Positions 31,827 through 43,039 of a stretch of 64,000 bases of DNA are shown here, piece by piece. This DNA is from Adiantum capillus-veneris (Eukaryota > Streptophyta > Polypodiopsida > Polypodiales > Pteridaceae): positions 95,458,112 through 95,522,111 of the forward strand of contig CM043945.1 in assembly GCA_014529385.2 (NCBI GenBank), written 5' to 3'. The stretch's first letter is position 1. The number at the start of each line of letters is the position of its first letter. Made by a program: the position numbers and the translations under genes. The notes below the pieces were generated by a model. The model made no database searches, was not told where the DNA came from, and saw only the letters and a list, made by a program, of their open reading frames with translations.

Positions 31827-32860
31827 TCTTTGCAAAAGAAGTACCTCAAGTTGTATCTAATTTGTCTACCTTAGATAAAGACAAGTCAACTTTTTTTAGT
31901 GGTTTCAGTGATTGTTTTTCGGACTCTTTGCCAGGGGAGTTACCTCCTGAGAGACCTGAGGATCATACTATAGATCTTGTGCCAGGTTCTAGTCCACCGA
32001 ATAGACCACCATACAGGGTTAGTGCAGCCCAGCAGAAAGAGATTATGAGTCAGGTCAACGAGCTTTTAGAGAAGGGGCTGATTCAGCCCAGTTTATCCCC
32101 TTTTTGTTCGCCTGTACTCTTAGTGCAGAAGAAGGATGGTTCATGGCGCATGTGCATTGACTATCGCGCCTTGAATAAGAATACTATCAAGAACAGGTTC
32201 CCCATACCGAGGATAGATGAGATTCTTGATCGACTTGAGGGAGCGTCATTGTTTACAAGAATAGACCTAAAGAGCGGGTATCATCAGATACGCATCAGAC
32301 TAGAAGATGTCCATAAGACTGCGTTCAGGACAACATTTGGTCTCTATGAGTTTCTTGTCATGCCATTTGGTCTCACAAATGCTCCTGCCACATTTAATAG
32401 GATGATGGACAGAATTTTTAGACCACATAGAAACTTCGTGGGTACCTTCTTTGATGACATGATCGTCTACTCAAAGTCTGAAGAGGAGCATAGGGATCAC
32501 TTGACCGCAGTTTTCAATGAGCTACGCAAGAATAGGCTACTCATCAATGCGAAGAAGAGTGAATTCTTCTTGGAAGAGATTCACTTCCTTGGGCACATTG
32601 TTTCAAAGGATGGGGTACACATGGATCCTGCTAAAGTGGAAGCAATTAGGTCATGGCCAGACTCGAAGTCCGTACATGACATTCGAATCTTTCTAGGCTT
32701 ATGTTCCTACTACAGGAGGTTCATCCGAAATTTTGCTGAGATTGCTTCTCCACTCCATGCACTGCAAGGAAAAGGAGTTACTTTCAAGTGGACAGCCAAG
32801 GAAATTTTAGCGTTCAAACACTTGAAAGAGAAGGTGACTTATTTTGCTAGATCTTTCTAA
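31823..32860 (+). CDS. Reverse transcriptase of element B
   Basis: A 345-codon frame encodes [53 protein letters not shown] and the catalytic TFFDDMIVYS. The thumb and connection reach FLGLCSYYRRFIRNF. There is no good ATG at the start; expression would need a -1 shift from the protease frame or a mutation has separated them. It ends in a frame change at about 32855. Confidence 0.92.
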   Translation: MIFAKEVPQVVSNLSTLDKDKSTFFSGFSDCFSDSLPGELPPERPEDHTIDLVPGSSPPNRPPYRVSAAQQKEIMSQVNELLEKGLIQPSLSPFCSPVLLVQKKDGSWRMCIDYRALNKNTIKNRFPIPRIDEILDRLEGASLFTRIDLKSGYHQIRIRLEDVHKTAFRTTFGLYEFLVMPFGLTNAPATFNRMMDRIFRPHRNFVGTFFDDMIVYSKSEEEHRDHLTAVFNELRKNRLLINAKKSEFFLEEIHFLGHIVSKDGVHMDPAKVEAIRSWPDSKSVHDIRIFLGLCSYYRRFIRNFAEIASPLHALQGKGVTFKWTAKEILAFKHLKEKVTYFARSF

Positions 32861-34376
32861 ACCTTTTGTGGTTCAGTGTGATGCGTGTGGCCATAGTCTT
32901 GGTGCAGTTCTAATGCAGAATGGCCGAGTAGTCGCATATGAGAGCAGAATTCTTTTGAAGACTGAAAGGAACTTGCAAGTCTATGAGAAAGAATTGCTGG
33001 CAGTAATTCATGCTCTCACTAGTTGGAAACACTATCTGCTAGGGGCTGATTTTGTTGTCCAAACGGATCATCAAACCTTGCGATATTTTCTCACACAGAC
33101 GAAGTTGTCTGAGAAGCACATGCGATGGGCAAACATCTTGTCAATGTTCCATTTTCAGATTGTGCATGTGCAAGGGAAAAAGAACGTGGTGGCTGATGCG
33201 TTGTCACGAAAGCCCCTAATTTCAGCAGTGTCAATTCCGTACCATTGTGAACTAGACGAAATGAAGACACAATATGCTGAAGATTCAGATTTAGCAAGGA
33301 TCTATGACCAGCTTGTTGATGGGCAACATCATGAGCACTATATGCTTAAGAATGACTTTCTCATGATGCATGGAAAGTTATGCGTTACTAAACAGTTACG
33401 GCCAAAGATTTTGATGGAAAGTCATGCTCCACCTTATGCTGGGCATCGTGGAATTGATGCGACAGTGAAAGGGGTTGAGGCATTCTTCTATTGGCCAGCT
33501 TTGCGTCAAGATGTTGACATTTTTGTAAGATCATGCTTAGTATGCCAAAAAGTTAAATTTGACAGACAAAAGCAACCGGGATTGTTGCAGCCATTGCCGA
33601 TCCCTGATAGGCCATGGGAAAGTATAGCAATGGACTTTATCTTTGATCTTCCACGGACGCAAACAGGAAATGATGGGATTTCGACTATCATTTGTAGGTT
33701 CAGTAAGCAGGCCCATTTCATTCCTGTTAGGAAGAAGATAAAGCCACAACACATGGTCAAGATATTCATGAGCAATATCTTTAAATATCATGGGATGCCT
33801 CAGTCAATTGTCAGTGACAGGGATCCACGTATGACGAGTCTTTTCTGGAAGGCATTGTTTGAGAACATGGGCACTACGCTAAAGTTCTCTTCTTCGTTTC
33901 ATCCGCAAACTGATGGACAGTCAGAAGAGGAAAATTCTACTGTCGTGGACCTACTCAAATGTTATGTCTCAAAGCACAAGGCAACTTGGGAACACCATCT
34001 CCCATTGGTTGAATATGCTTACAATAACACTGTGCATACATCAACAGGTAAGGCACCATTTGAGATAGTGGAAGGAGGAAAGAAAGTCCCACCCATTTTG
34101 CAGACTAAGGACAAGATATTTGAGGCAGACAAGTATGTGCAAGATATGGATGAAACATACAGGAAGATAAAGATTGCTCTTGAGAAGACTCAGGCTAAGC
34201 AAAAGAAAGCTGCTGATCGTCACCGTCGTGAACTTGTATTTTCACTTGGTGATTGGGTACTTTTGCGCATTGAAAAGGCCAGGTTAAGGAAAAGGAAAGG
34301 CAAGGAACGCTTGTTTCCTAAGCTCAGTATGCGATATTATGGTCCTTTTCAGATTTCAGAAAAGATCACAATGTAG
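32844..34376 (+). CDS. RNase H and integrase of element B
   Basis: A 510-codon frame holds RNase H (FVVQCDACGHSLGAVLMQ, YEKELLAVIHALTSW, VQTDHQTLRYF, VADALSRKP). The integrase follows with its zinc domain (HAPPYAGHRG, CLVCQKVKFD) and the acidic triad in AMDFIFDLPRT, IVSDRDPRM and TDGQSEEEN. It runs to the GPY/F start (MRYYGPFQISEK), where a frame change sends it to a TAG at 34374. Confidence 0.93.
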   Translation: MLDLSKPFVVQCDACGHSLGAVLMQNGRVVAYESRILLKTERNLQVYEKELLAVIHALTSWKHYLLGADFVVQTDHQTLRYFLTQTKLSEKHMRWANILSMFHFQIVHVQGKKNVVADALSRKPLISAVSIPYHCELDEMKTQYAEDSDLARIYDQLVDGQHHEHYMLKNDFLMMHGKLCVTKQLRPKILMESHAPPYAGHRGIDATVKGVEAFFYWPALRQDVDIFVRSCLVCQKVKFDRQKQPGLLQPLPIPDRPWESIAMDFIFDLPRTQTGNDGISTIICRFSKQAHFIPVRKKIKPQHMVKIFMSNIFKYHGMPQSIVSDRDPRMTSLFWKALFENMGTTLKFSSSFHPQTDGQSEEENSTVVDLLKCYVSKHKATWEHHLPLVEYAYNNTVHTSTGKAPFEIVEGGKKVPPILQTKDKIFEADKYVQDMDETYRKIKIALEKTQAKQKKAADRHRRELVFSLGDWVLLRIEKARLRKRKGKERLFPKLSMRYYGPFQISEKITM

Positions 34377-34705
34377 CTTACAGGTTAAAGCTACCAGAAG
34401 GCTGGAAAATACATAATGCTTTTCATGTCAGCCTTCTAAGGCCCTTTGTTGGTGATGTGCCAGAGAATATGCTTGATGAGGAACAACCCGAAGTGGAAGA
34501 ATTGGATGAAATCCTTGTTCCTGAACAGATATTGGCACATAAAGAAAGAAAGGTTAGAGGAAAAGTTGCAAGACGCTATTTGGTGAAGTTCAAAAACTAT
34601 CCATCGTTAGATGCCAAATGGATGGAAGAGTCCGAATTGCTTGATTCACCTCAGCTATTGCAATTGTATCTTGAAGCCTTTCAAATGGAACCCACAGTGA
34701 CTTGA
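34372..34705 (+). pseudogene. Integrase C-terminus and chromodomain-like tail of element B
   Basis: After the frame change, AYRLKLPEGWKIHNAFHVSL leads to an acidic linker (EEQPEVEELDEILVPEQILA) and the tail RRYLVKFKNYPSLDAKWMEE, closing with TGA at 34705. The tail resembles those of elements A and E, so the three form one chromovirus group here. Confidence 0.85.
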
Positions 34706-35014
34706 TGCAGCCTTTTTGGAGCAAGGCAAGAGCATGGTTCATGATGCTCAAGAGAGTAGTTAAGCAATTGTATCTACTCTTTCCATACAGAATTTAGCTA
34801 GAGAAGTTTGTGCTCAAGAGTACACTAGAAGACTTCTATGCTTGATATATGTGTCGTAGCCAGGTTGGTGGGATTGTTTAATCGTCCAACGCTACATTTC
34901 CGGAAGCATGTATATCTTGGATTCCCATCATAGAATATATGTGATATCAGGAGATATCTGCATGTATTATTGGCATGCAAGCGAGGTCGCTTGCAGTATT
35001 TCAAGGGTGGGATG
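34706..35014 (+). other. 3' noncoding region and polypurine tract of element B
   Basis: No coding was seen. The last bases, TTTCAAGGGTGGGA, are purine-rich and sit two bases before the LTR start at 35015, as expected for the plus-strand primer. Confidence 0.75.
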
Positions 35015-36555
35015 TGTCACAAGGAGGTGTATTTTTCCTATTGCCTTCCGTAAATAAGTATTAGATATATTTATTTTATTTTTACTTGTTTGTCCCAAAA
35101 CCCTTGAAAAGGTGCAAGTGGACATTGCATGGCCAGTGTGAAACGGTTGCAGCCAAATGGGTTTCTCACATCGGGGATCTAGGTCGGTCAGACAGGGACC
35201 GCCCGGGCCAATTAGCACTGAATTCTGATGAGTATGGAAGCTCGTGTGCGCCAAACTGGAATTTGGGCCACTCGTCAAGTCACTGCAACTTTATAAGTTG
35301 AAAGGGGCCAGTAAATTAACCCACATTGTAGATGGTGGTCAAATGGTAGTCTTCAATGATGGTTAGGAGACCGATAGGGACGCCATGGAAGCATCTCCTA
35401 AAATTTAGGGAACTGCTATTTTTGACCAGAAAATGTGCTTGCGTCATTAGCTCTGGAATGACAAGGGGAACATTTTATTGCTCTGCTGTCAAGTCAACTG
35501 ACGCACCAATTGAGATATTTTTAGCAGGGAAAGCCCAAACTCGGAAATTGGGCGACGTGTCAGCCTGTGAGCAATTCTGCCACTCTGGGAGGCAAAAACG
35601 AGCTGCATATCAACAAAGGGGGCGCCATTTTCAGCCTCAGGTGGATTGTAGCAGGTACAGAAGCTATGGAATGCTTAACTTGCCCTCTATGCACAGTATG
35701 GTGACGGGAGTGATGCCCCGCACGCTACATACTGCTCTCTTTCTCCCCTACGTACAGTATGTTATGCCCCACTAGTGGGCTTCTCATTTGACCTATGTAC
35801 AGTTCTGGGGGTTTATGCGCGTTTGCCAAGGCAAGAGCCTTCTAAACAGGAACCGGATTAGCTAATTGCTAATCCCCCACAGGTACGCACAATTCCATCA
35901 CGAAAGATGGCGAGTTTGGAGAGTTTTCTCGTGTGAAACTCGTCCAATTCACAGGGGAACTGTCCCATTGCGTGCGGGAGCCCTTGGGACACGTGAAGGC
36001 GTCTTCGCTCCGCTAAAAACGATCCGAAACAGAGAATTACAGCCTGCTGTGTTTTTCTGCCGGTTTAGGGTTTCGCACCTAAACTGCAAGGGAACATCGG
36101 GGGAGCCTCGTGAGAGCCTTGGGATGCGTGTACAAGCTTTTGGGCTCCCGGCAGTGAAAAACAGAAAATTACAGCTCGCTGAATTTCTGTGACAGCTCAC
36201 CAGAAAGCTTCCATATATCGAGGGAATCCGTCCTAGACAGGTGTTTTTGACCTACAGGGGTTTTTGCGCCGTTATGTTGTCGAAATCCGGTCAAAAACCT
36301 GCGTTTTCAGCCCTCGCCAGGTTTGGACAGCTTTGTGAAAGCTTGTGCTAAGTGGTCCGATCGTTTACCTTAATTTGAATAAAGAAATACCGAAAGGGGC
36401 GCTAGTCTTTGGGGCCTACAGGGTGTCGGTCTCGTGTGCGTAGTGACATTCTAGTCGCTGGACGCAACTGTGTTCTCTCCCCTTCTCAGTGCTCTGTGTA
36501 AAGTTAACAGGTAATTGAAATAGTACCGCCCTCTACGTTGTATAGGCCGGTTATA
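35015..36555 (+). repeat. 3' LTR of element B
   Basis: It starts TGTCACAAGGAGGTG and ends GGCCGGTTATA, followed by the GTTAC duplication. The block GAATAAAGAAATACC with GGGGCGCTAGTCTTTGG lies at 36379-36417. The match with 28098-29640 runs end to end. Confidence 0.95.
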
Positions 36556-38495
36556 GTTACGACGGATCACGCTCTTGCTACATTGCAGTCAAGTACTTGG
36601 GTTGTTGACAGCGAAGCCCCCACTCACATGACACCTTAACAGTCTTGGTTTAGCTCTCTCAGGGAGACTCATGGGCAGATAGTCACTATGGGTGTCTAGC
36701 ACAGGCCAGATTACCCTCTTCCGTTCTACCCCAGACTCGAAGTTCAGTTCAGTGGAAGCGCTCTATGTTCCGGAGATGGCCTTCAACCTCCTCTCTCTGT
36801 CGATTTTGGACTCTTAGGGAGCTGAAGCCTGACATACACTTTAGGAGTGGCACAGTGATCATTTTTGATTCTATGACAGGTACTGTTCTTGCACGCGATG
36901 AGCGCTATGGTTCTTATATTGCCTCACCGCTCTTCTGTCTCGGACCATGGAGTTTTCTTCTCTATGGCATGCACGATTTGGACATCTATGCTATCAGTAA
37001 CTTCAGCAGGTTGCTAGGACCTCTATGGTGGAGGGTTTACCAGCGATACGCTCCTCATTAGGCGTATGCAAGGCTTGCCATACGGGCAAGCAACACAGGG
37101 TTGCCTTTTCAAAGCAAGCATCCAACAGAGCTTTGACACCACTCGCACTTGTTCACATTGATCTATGTGGCCCGATGAGCACTCCTTCAGTTTCTGGCTC
37201 ATAGTTTTTGCTTGTGCTTGTGGATGATTGTAACATGTACACACTTGGGCTTCGTTCTTAAAGCTCAAGTCGGAGGCTGTCAGTCTCAAGATGATGGTCG
37301 AAAAGGAGAAGGACTTGCACGTCAAATGTATGTGCTCAGACAGAGGGGGTGAGTTCACCTTGAAGGACTTTGTAGTGCAAGTCAGAGGGTATCCAGCGCC
37401 AACTGACTACTCCCTACACTCCTTCCCATAACGGAGATGTGAGCGGAAGAACCGGACTATCATGGGGATGGCTCGTGCGATGCTCGCACATGCTTCTTTA
37501 CCTCGGATTTATTGGGCGGAGGCGTGTAACACGACGGTTTACATCCAGAACCGTTCTCCTACCCATGATTTTTAGGACATGACTCCTACGGGCGCAAGCC
37601 CTCGATCTCACACTGCCGAGTTTTTGGGTGTCTGGTCTTTGTCCATGTGCCAAAGGAGAAGCGACAGAAGTTAGACTTCAAGGCGAAGAAGCTCATCTTC
37701 TTGGGCTATTCACGAGAGTTTGATGGATACCGGCTTTATGATCTTGACGCCAGGACCACCACAGTCAGCCGTGATGTGACTTTCATGGAGTTTTTGAACA
37801 CACTTGCAGAGGGAGCAACGTCCAAGCCTATACCTTCCCTACCTCCTCCTCGTCCACCTCCTACAACTGATCCTACCCCTATCCCTGTCCCTATACCCTC
37901 TACACCGCAACGAGTTACTTCACCCGATCATGCCATGTCAGATTCCGATTCTGATGTGGATGATGGTTCTCCTTTGGTGAAGGCGGTCCCACCTCGCAAG
38001 GAGAAGTTAGTACCTAGTTGGCTCTACTCTACGGTTTCTTTCTGTGGAGTCACGAAGTTACCAGACTTGCTAAATCCTAGACAGCCTCGACTTTCTGCAC
38101 GCCTCAAGCAAAGGCAAGTTTATGACGGCGCAAAGTTCGTGAACTTTGCACTCATGTCTCAGATTTGGCTCACTAGTTGAGCCTTCCTCAATGGAGGAAG
38201 CACTCCAGCATGATTGTTGGAAGCGTGCCATGCAGATAGAGCTGGACGCTATTGAGTGGAATAAAACCTGGACTTTGCTTCCCAGGCCCAACAAGCGGAA
38301 GGTGGTTTCTACGAAATGAATTTTCAAGACGAAGTACAAGGCCAATGGTTCCCTCGACAAACACAAGGCAAGACTTGTTGCTTGGGGTTTCACATAGCGA
38401 CCAGACGTGGACTTTGACGAGACCTTTGCTCTCACGGCTCGCATGACTACCATACACACAATGTTTGCTCTTGTAGCCAACTTTGGTTTCCCTTC
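36556..38495 (+). pseudogene. Copia protease, integrase and RT start (right half of the interrupted copia element)
   Basis: Continuing the gag frame, STWVVDSEAPTHMTP carries a mutated protease motif (Ala-Pro for the Ala-Thr-His context). Integrase parts follow: CSDRGGEFTLKDF, KNRTIMGMARAMLAHASLPR and YWAEACNTTVYIQNRSP. At 37647-38180 a frame reads KLDFKAKKLIFLGYS and GYRLYDLDARTT, the integrase C-terminal region, plus a Pro-rich linker. RT begins with CWKRAMQIELDAIEWNKTW, FKTKYKANGSLDKHKARLVA and DVDFDETFALTARM, then breaks off near 38495. Stops include TGA for the expected Trp and TAG for the expected Gln. Copia order (integrase before RT) is clear. Confidence 0.88.
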
Positions 38496-38572
38496 CTCAA
38501 CCAAACATTCTATAAATAGAATGATTAGGGTCTTGGTAGTTGTATTGAGATCATCATTTGCAGAGCACTTGT

Positions 38573-38574
<2 letters not shown>

Positions 38575-38613
<39 letters not shown>
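38575..38613. repeat. (TC)n microsatellite
   Basis: A TC run of about 39 bp between the truncated copia RT and the LTR tail. It generates Ser-Leu repeats in overlapping frames. Confidence 0.97.
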
Positions 38614-38616
<3 letters not shown>

Positions 38617-38674
38617 CAACGTTTTCGGCGCGCGTGGCTCACACGGTACACCCTCTCCGTTGCTCACTCTCACA

Positions 38675-39018
38675 GTGGAGACTGTATCAGTGGTCTCGTG
38701 TGCTGGAGCAATTGACAGTGTCAGTAGCAGTTGCAGTTGTGTGTGCCTCGGGTCTATCCATTGGGTATGTCAGTTCTATGTCGGACCACCCTTTGTCACT
38801 AGTATGAGCAGATTGTTATCAGAATAGAGAGCCTCTTCCAGATCTCTCTCTCTCATTCTTAGATGTCCTGTCTCTTTCTACCTCAACGATCTCTCTTCTC
38901 CACAGGTGTGTTTTGTTCATGTGTTTGGCATTGCAGGCGTTCTAGATCGGAGTCGAGGTACCCACCGGATCACGAGCCAGCTCTTGTCTTCATTGCATCT
39001 TCCACTGTCACCTTTGCG
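38675..39018 (+). repeat. Copia LTR distal fragment
   Basis: It matches the distal half of the LTR at 16330-17036 (TCAGTGGTCTCGTGTGC, TGAGCAGATTGTTATC, GATCACGAGCCAG) without the MITE insertion. It therefore shows the empty site and the probable LTR end near CACCTTTG. Confidence 0.8.
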
Positions 39019-39720
39019 GAACTCAAATCTAAATACATAAAATTTTGGAAAGAAGGAACATCAAGATCAAAAAGATCATTTACAAAGCATCCTACATTGC
39101 ATAACTTGTGCAAAAATATTGGGCAAGTGTTAGCAAGGACAAGACACTCTATAAAATCAAACTCATAAGTAAAAAGATAGAAATTAGCAAGAAAGACAAC
39201 ACAATTGGTGCCCATAGGGACACCAATTGTTTACTTAAAAAGAGTCACTAACGGTTACATATGAATTATCCAAAAGAAAATCCAACTAGGATATGATGTC
39301 AATGTCATCTACAATCTTGGTGAATCTCTTTCTTCTTATGTCTATGTCTACATTCTTACTTTTTAACCATAAAAAGTTTAAGGTTGACTTTTCTACTAGC
39401 AAAGCTTTATACCTATCCTCTGAAACTTGTACGTGAAAACTTTTGAAATAAGAGACTTGACTCTTAATTTAAGGTCCTCCAAATTCAGCTTCGTATACAG
39501 CGTTGTAAAGTCAAAAGTTTGGAGACATAAAGGAGAAGATTTCTCCCTAATGCTTCTTGAATTTAAAAAGAAAATTATTGTATGGATTACACCTACTGAA
39601 TCATTTAAAATCCAACCCAGATCAGTAGGTACTTTTGCTTCTTTTAGAAGATTCTCCAAAGATCATTTACACTGGGGTAAAATGGCTGTGAAACAATAAC
39701 TAAGCCATTTGGAAACCTCT
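39018..39720 (-). pseudogene. Reverse transcriptase relic, possibly Penelope-like
   Basis: On the minus strand, across several breaks, I read LENLLKEAKVPTDLGWILND, then TFDFTTLYTKLNLEDLKLRV (motif A), TIGVPMGTNCVVFLANFYLF (motif B) and CFVNDLFDLDVPSFQNFMYL, where the catalytic Asp pair is Asn-Asp. These blocks resemble Penelope-like or mitochondrial-plasmid-type RTs, not LTR or L1 RTs. A GIY-YIG domain was not found, and the frame has several stops. The family call is from memory and tentative. Confidence 0.55.
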
Positions 39721-42354
39721 GTTAGAGAGGTGCTACAAGAAGTAGCTATAAAAACTCTCTCTAAAGGTCAATGAACCTTCTGCAAGCACAAAACCAAAGA
39801 ACAAAATATTAGCACAATAAGTAAGGAAGGGTGTTAGGATAAGCGTGATTTTTGATATGTGTGTCACGTTTATCATCGGCTGCGTGTGTGACGTGATTGT
39901 TGAAGAAAATACCGAAATCTTGTGATCACTCTCGATAACAACATCTGTTTCAAGAAGATAGCCTCAAATAACTCTTTCTTAGATGGTGGACCCTCATATG
40001 GTTAATTACGCAACTATACGTTTATAAACTTTAAGTTCCTCAGGTTGAGCCAATGAGAGTAAAGGCTTTGGTCTATATTTTTTGATTTTTTTGTCACACA
40101 CTGGCTAATGCCTAAAATATAAGGTATCACTCTAAATATCTAGCAAGGCTACAAACAAATTTATTTCAGAATCTCTTCAAATGTTCAGCAGAAAAATTAT
40201 TCATACAAGGCTTTTCAAAAGAAAGCGTTTTTCTACTCAAGGTTGCTCAATCTAAAAATAGCATCTCTCCAGTCTACTTTGTCCTCAGTGCAATGGACGC
40301 TATTTATCTTCCCAAGTGCTGTTTTTTATGATGATTTATTTTCCCCTGTTAAATTACTGAAGTATCAAAATATGCAACGGACACTGGAAAAATTGAAACT
40401 TAAATAGTTCTGATGTTCATCATTGGGTCTAGTCTTGCTCTATGTTGTCATTGGATCAAAAGAATTTGGTCTCTTGTACTCAGACATGTTATTTACACAG
40501 GGTATCCTCAGGGGATGGTACGGATTTGCAATCTTTTGGGTTACTCAACAAGAATCATGTGAAGATCGCAAATGGTGAGCATGTATAACATTGTACTTTC
40601 TTTGAAATGTTTAGTCATAAGTTGAACCCTACAAGCTTGAAACCTACATTTTGATTTCTTTAAAAAGCACAGCAGCTTTTATCACGGCAGCAAGGGAAAA
40701 CCACCACCCCAACCAAAGCCCCCTCCCCCCACCCAACACACACACACACACACAAAGAAAAAGGAGCACACCTCTCTGACTGGTTGTAAATTGGTGCATG
40801 TGCTAATCATTTCAGGTATGATTTGTATCTTGGTGATTTTGGTGACGAAATTAGTAATTAACTACCGTTTGGTTCCAAGTTGCAGGCTGTTGGTCAGGGC
40901 ATTTTCTTTTGTTTTTTGATTTTCAAGTTTTCCCCTTCACTGTCTGTGAGGTATCTGGATCCTAACAGCTCAGCCAATGCCAATATTCCGTTTACTATAA
41001 AAGGCTTCAAAGCTGCCATTCAGTTTTATAGTATTTGATGGGTCTATGTTTCTTTCATCAGGTCGAGCTTCACAGAAAGAACAAAAGATTTTCATCTTGG
41101 TAAGTGCCTTTGCTCCATCCAGCCTTTTCCCAGAATTCCTTTGTTTCAGCTTCAAAAAAAGGCTTGCAAACGTTGCATATGCATGTAATTATTTGTACAG
41201 AGGTCTGGAGATTTTGGGTGCCCTTTTCTCATGTACTGGGCGCCCCCAATACATGCTTGTAGTTGTGGAAGATCTTTTGAAAAGGTGCATTGAAAGGTTG
41301 TATTACGGATACTTCTCAGGTTCTTGGAATGGGAGCCAATTCATTCGGGAAGGAAGTGTCAGACATGTTGCAAATCAACAAAGCACAAAGCAGTCTTTCA
41401 CTGATGATAATTATCGAGCCCTTCAACTTTGAGGGACCCAAACGAAAAAAAGAGGTTCATTGCTCCCCAAGGTCTTGTGATCGGTTTCTTTGTTGGCACT
41501 TTCTGCGAAGATGACTATGTTTGTTCTATCCTGTCAATAGCTATTATGAATCTTGTTTCCTAGACCTTTGCTTATGATGACAGTTTTCAGGATGTGATTC
41601 ATATTGAATTTATGCAGCTGAAGGACAATTTTGAAGCTAATTAATAATTTCAGAGTACTGCACATGATACAAATGCTTATTCATGTCACACCCGATCTTA
41701 AGGCATGCAGCTGGATGGGGGTTTGGGTTTGGGGGTACATACTCTCTATGGATGTCCCTTCGTGATGGAGAGAGTCCTACTCTCCATTCAGTTTTTGCTC
41801 TCCATGAGACATCTTCTTGTCCATGTGGCTTCCCAAGCACTTATATGGGCTTGGCTGTTGGATATTTAAGAGAGGGATTTGGTGTGGCGGCATTGCGAAC
41901 AGATGATGGACTTTGAATTTTAAAGTAGGAATTTGGGTCTTTTCAAAAGCTTTAGCTCACCACCATGATCGCCAAAATGGAATGAGCTGGTCACTTGATA
42001 GTTATTCCAGTTTAGGAGGTATCGGATCAGATGGAATGAACAGAATCAGACTTCAAAAGGCCAGATGGGAAAATTAAACAGACAACTGATCCGAATTGAA
42101 AGAATAGAGTGAGATGATACGAATTGAAACAATTGGAAATTCGATATTCAGATTATTGAGAAGAACAGTTGATGTTGCAGTGATTGCTGAATTACAAGAT
42201 AGTAGAAGAGTTCCATTGACGCATGAATGATACAATAGAGCTTTGCCAAAGACTGACTCACCGACAGCTAGATAACAGAGGAACCCAAAATGAAGGTAGT
42301 CGGTCCTGTTTATAGGCGCTGCACTGGGTTTTGGCTATTGTACGATTGTACAGC
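39721..42354. other. Unassigned low-copy-looking region
   Basis: A/T-rich sequence without transposon protein motifs. Open frames at 41046-41432 and 41290-41514 (plus) and 41683-41916 (plus) show no domain I recognise. The 41290 frame reads ITDTSQVLGMGANSFGKEVS and could be an exon. A GTAAGT donor follows TTCATCTTG near 41100. An AC run lies at 40737-40756. These may be gene remnants, but I cannot assign a function. Confidence 0.4.
40737..40756. repeat. (AC)n microsatellite
   Basis: A short CA run following a C-rich stretch (CCCCCTCCCCCCACCC). Confidence 0.9.
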
Positions 42355-42969
42355 CATAGTGACACGAAACGCCGTTTTTTGCCCTAAGAAACGGAACGGA
42401 GTTTCTTGGGAGTTTCAGACTGGAAGAAACGGGAGTTTCTTGAGTGAAAAAAATAAAACTTCACAATTTTTATGACAAAAACTTAGAACCTTCAACCTAC
42501 AGTCTACCAATGACCACTTTGAACTGTGAAGAAATCAAGAGACCTTCAATTCAAAAACAATTTTTAATGTCAAAAAAAGAAAGTCGTACATAATACTACT
42601 CAATGTCAAAAAATTAAGCAAAAAGTGATGGAGTCAGAAGTGAAGACTCGAGGCCATAACATGTCTAGACTTCAAACCCATAGATCATCGCAAGACAAAA
42701 AGATAGGGTTCATAAACATAAAGATAAGCAATCCATTGAGCCAAGCCCAACATAGTCCTTTAATGGAACTATTGATGCTCAAGAATCTGAGTCCTAGAAT
42801 GTTAGACATCTCCTCTCAAATTTTTTTGGGGGAATTTTTTGATCAATGACTTATCGTTTTAGGCTTATTGTTTTTAATAAATAAAAAAACCTCGTTTCTT
42901 AACCGCTTTGACCTTGGTCGAAACTCCGAAACTCGGGTTTTTCCGTTTTCGTTTCGGGTTGTCACTATG
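42355..42969. mobile_element. hAT-type non-autonomous element (615 bp) with 8-bp target duplication
   Basis: The left end is CATAGTGACACGAAACGCCG and the right end is CGTTTCGGGTTGTCACTATG, an imperfect inverted repeat whose outer ten bases (CATAGTGACA) match exactly. Flanks are TGTACAGC (42347-42354) and TGTACAGT (42970-42977), matching at seven of eight positions. The interior contains repeated GAAACGG and GTTTCTT words and no substantial frame. It shares the CATAG start with the MITE at 16598, but the rest differs. Confidence 0.88.
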
Positions 42970-43039
42970 TGTACAGTCACCGACTAGTAACTGCTGGAAC
43001 TAATGGTAAATCTGCTATGTAGAAGCCGCTTCCAGAGCC

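Larger units (their letters stand above)
28098..36555 (+). mobile_element. LTR retrotransposon B: Ty3/gypsy chromovirus inserted in the copia element
   Basis: This full-length element has LTRs of 1543 and 1541 bp and a complete gag-to-chromodomain interior. It is flanked by GTTAC at 28093-28097 and at 36556-36560, a perfect 5-bp target duplication. Removing the element and one GTTAC makes the copia gag-protease frame continuous. The LTRs differ at about 40-45 positions by eye (about 3 percent). Coding has three amber stops in gag and frame changes near 31825, 32855 and 34370, so this copy is defective. Confidence 0.97.

Noticed and set aside
41706-41728. GGGTTTGGGTTTGGGGG stretch resembling telomeric repeat
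   Set aside because: Plant telomeres are TTTAGGG-based; this is only two or three GGGTTT units in unassigned DNA.
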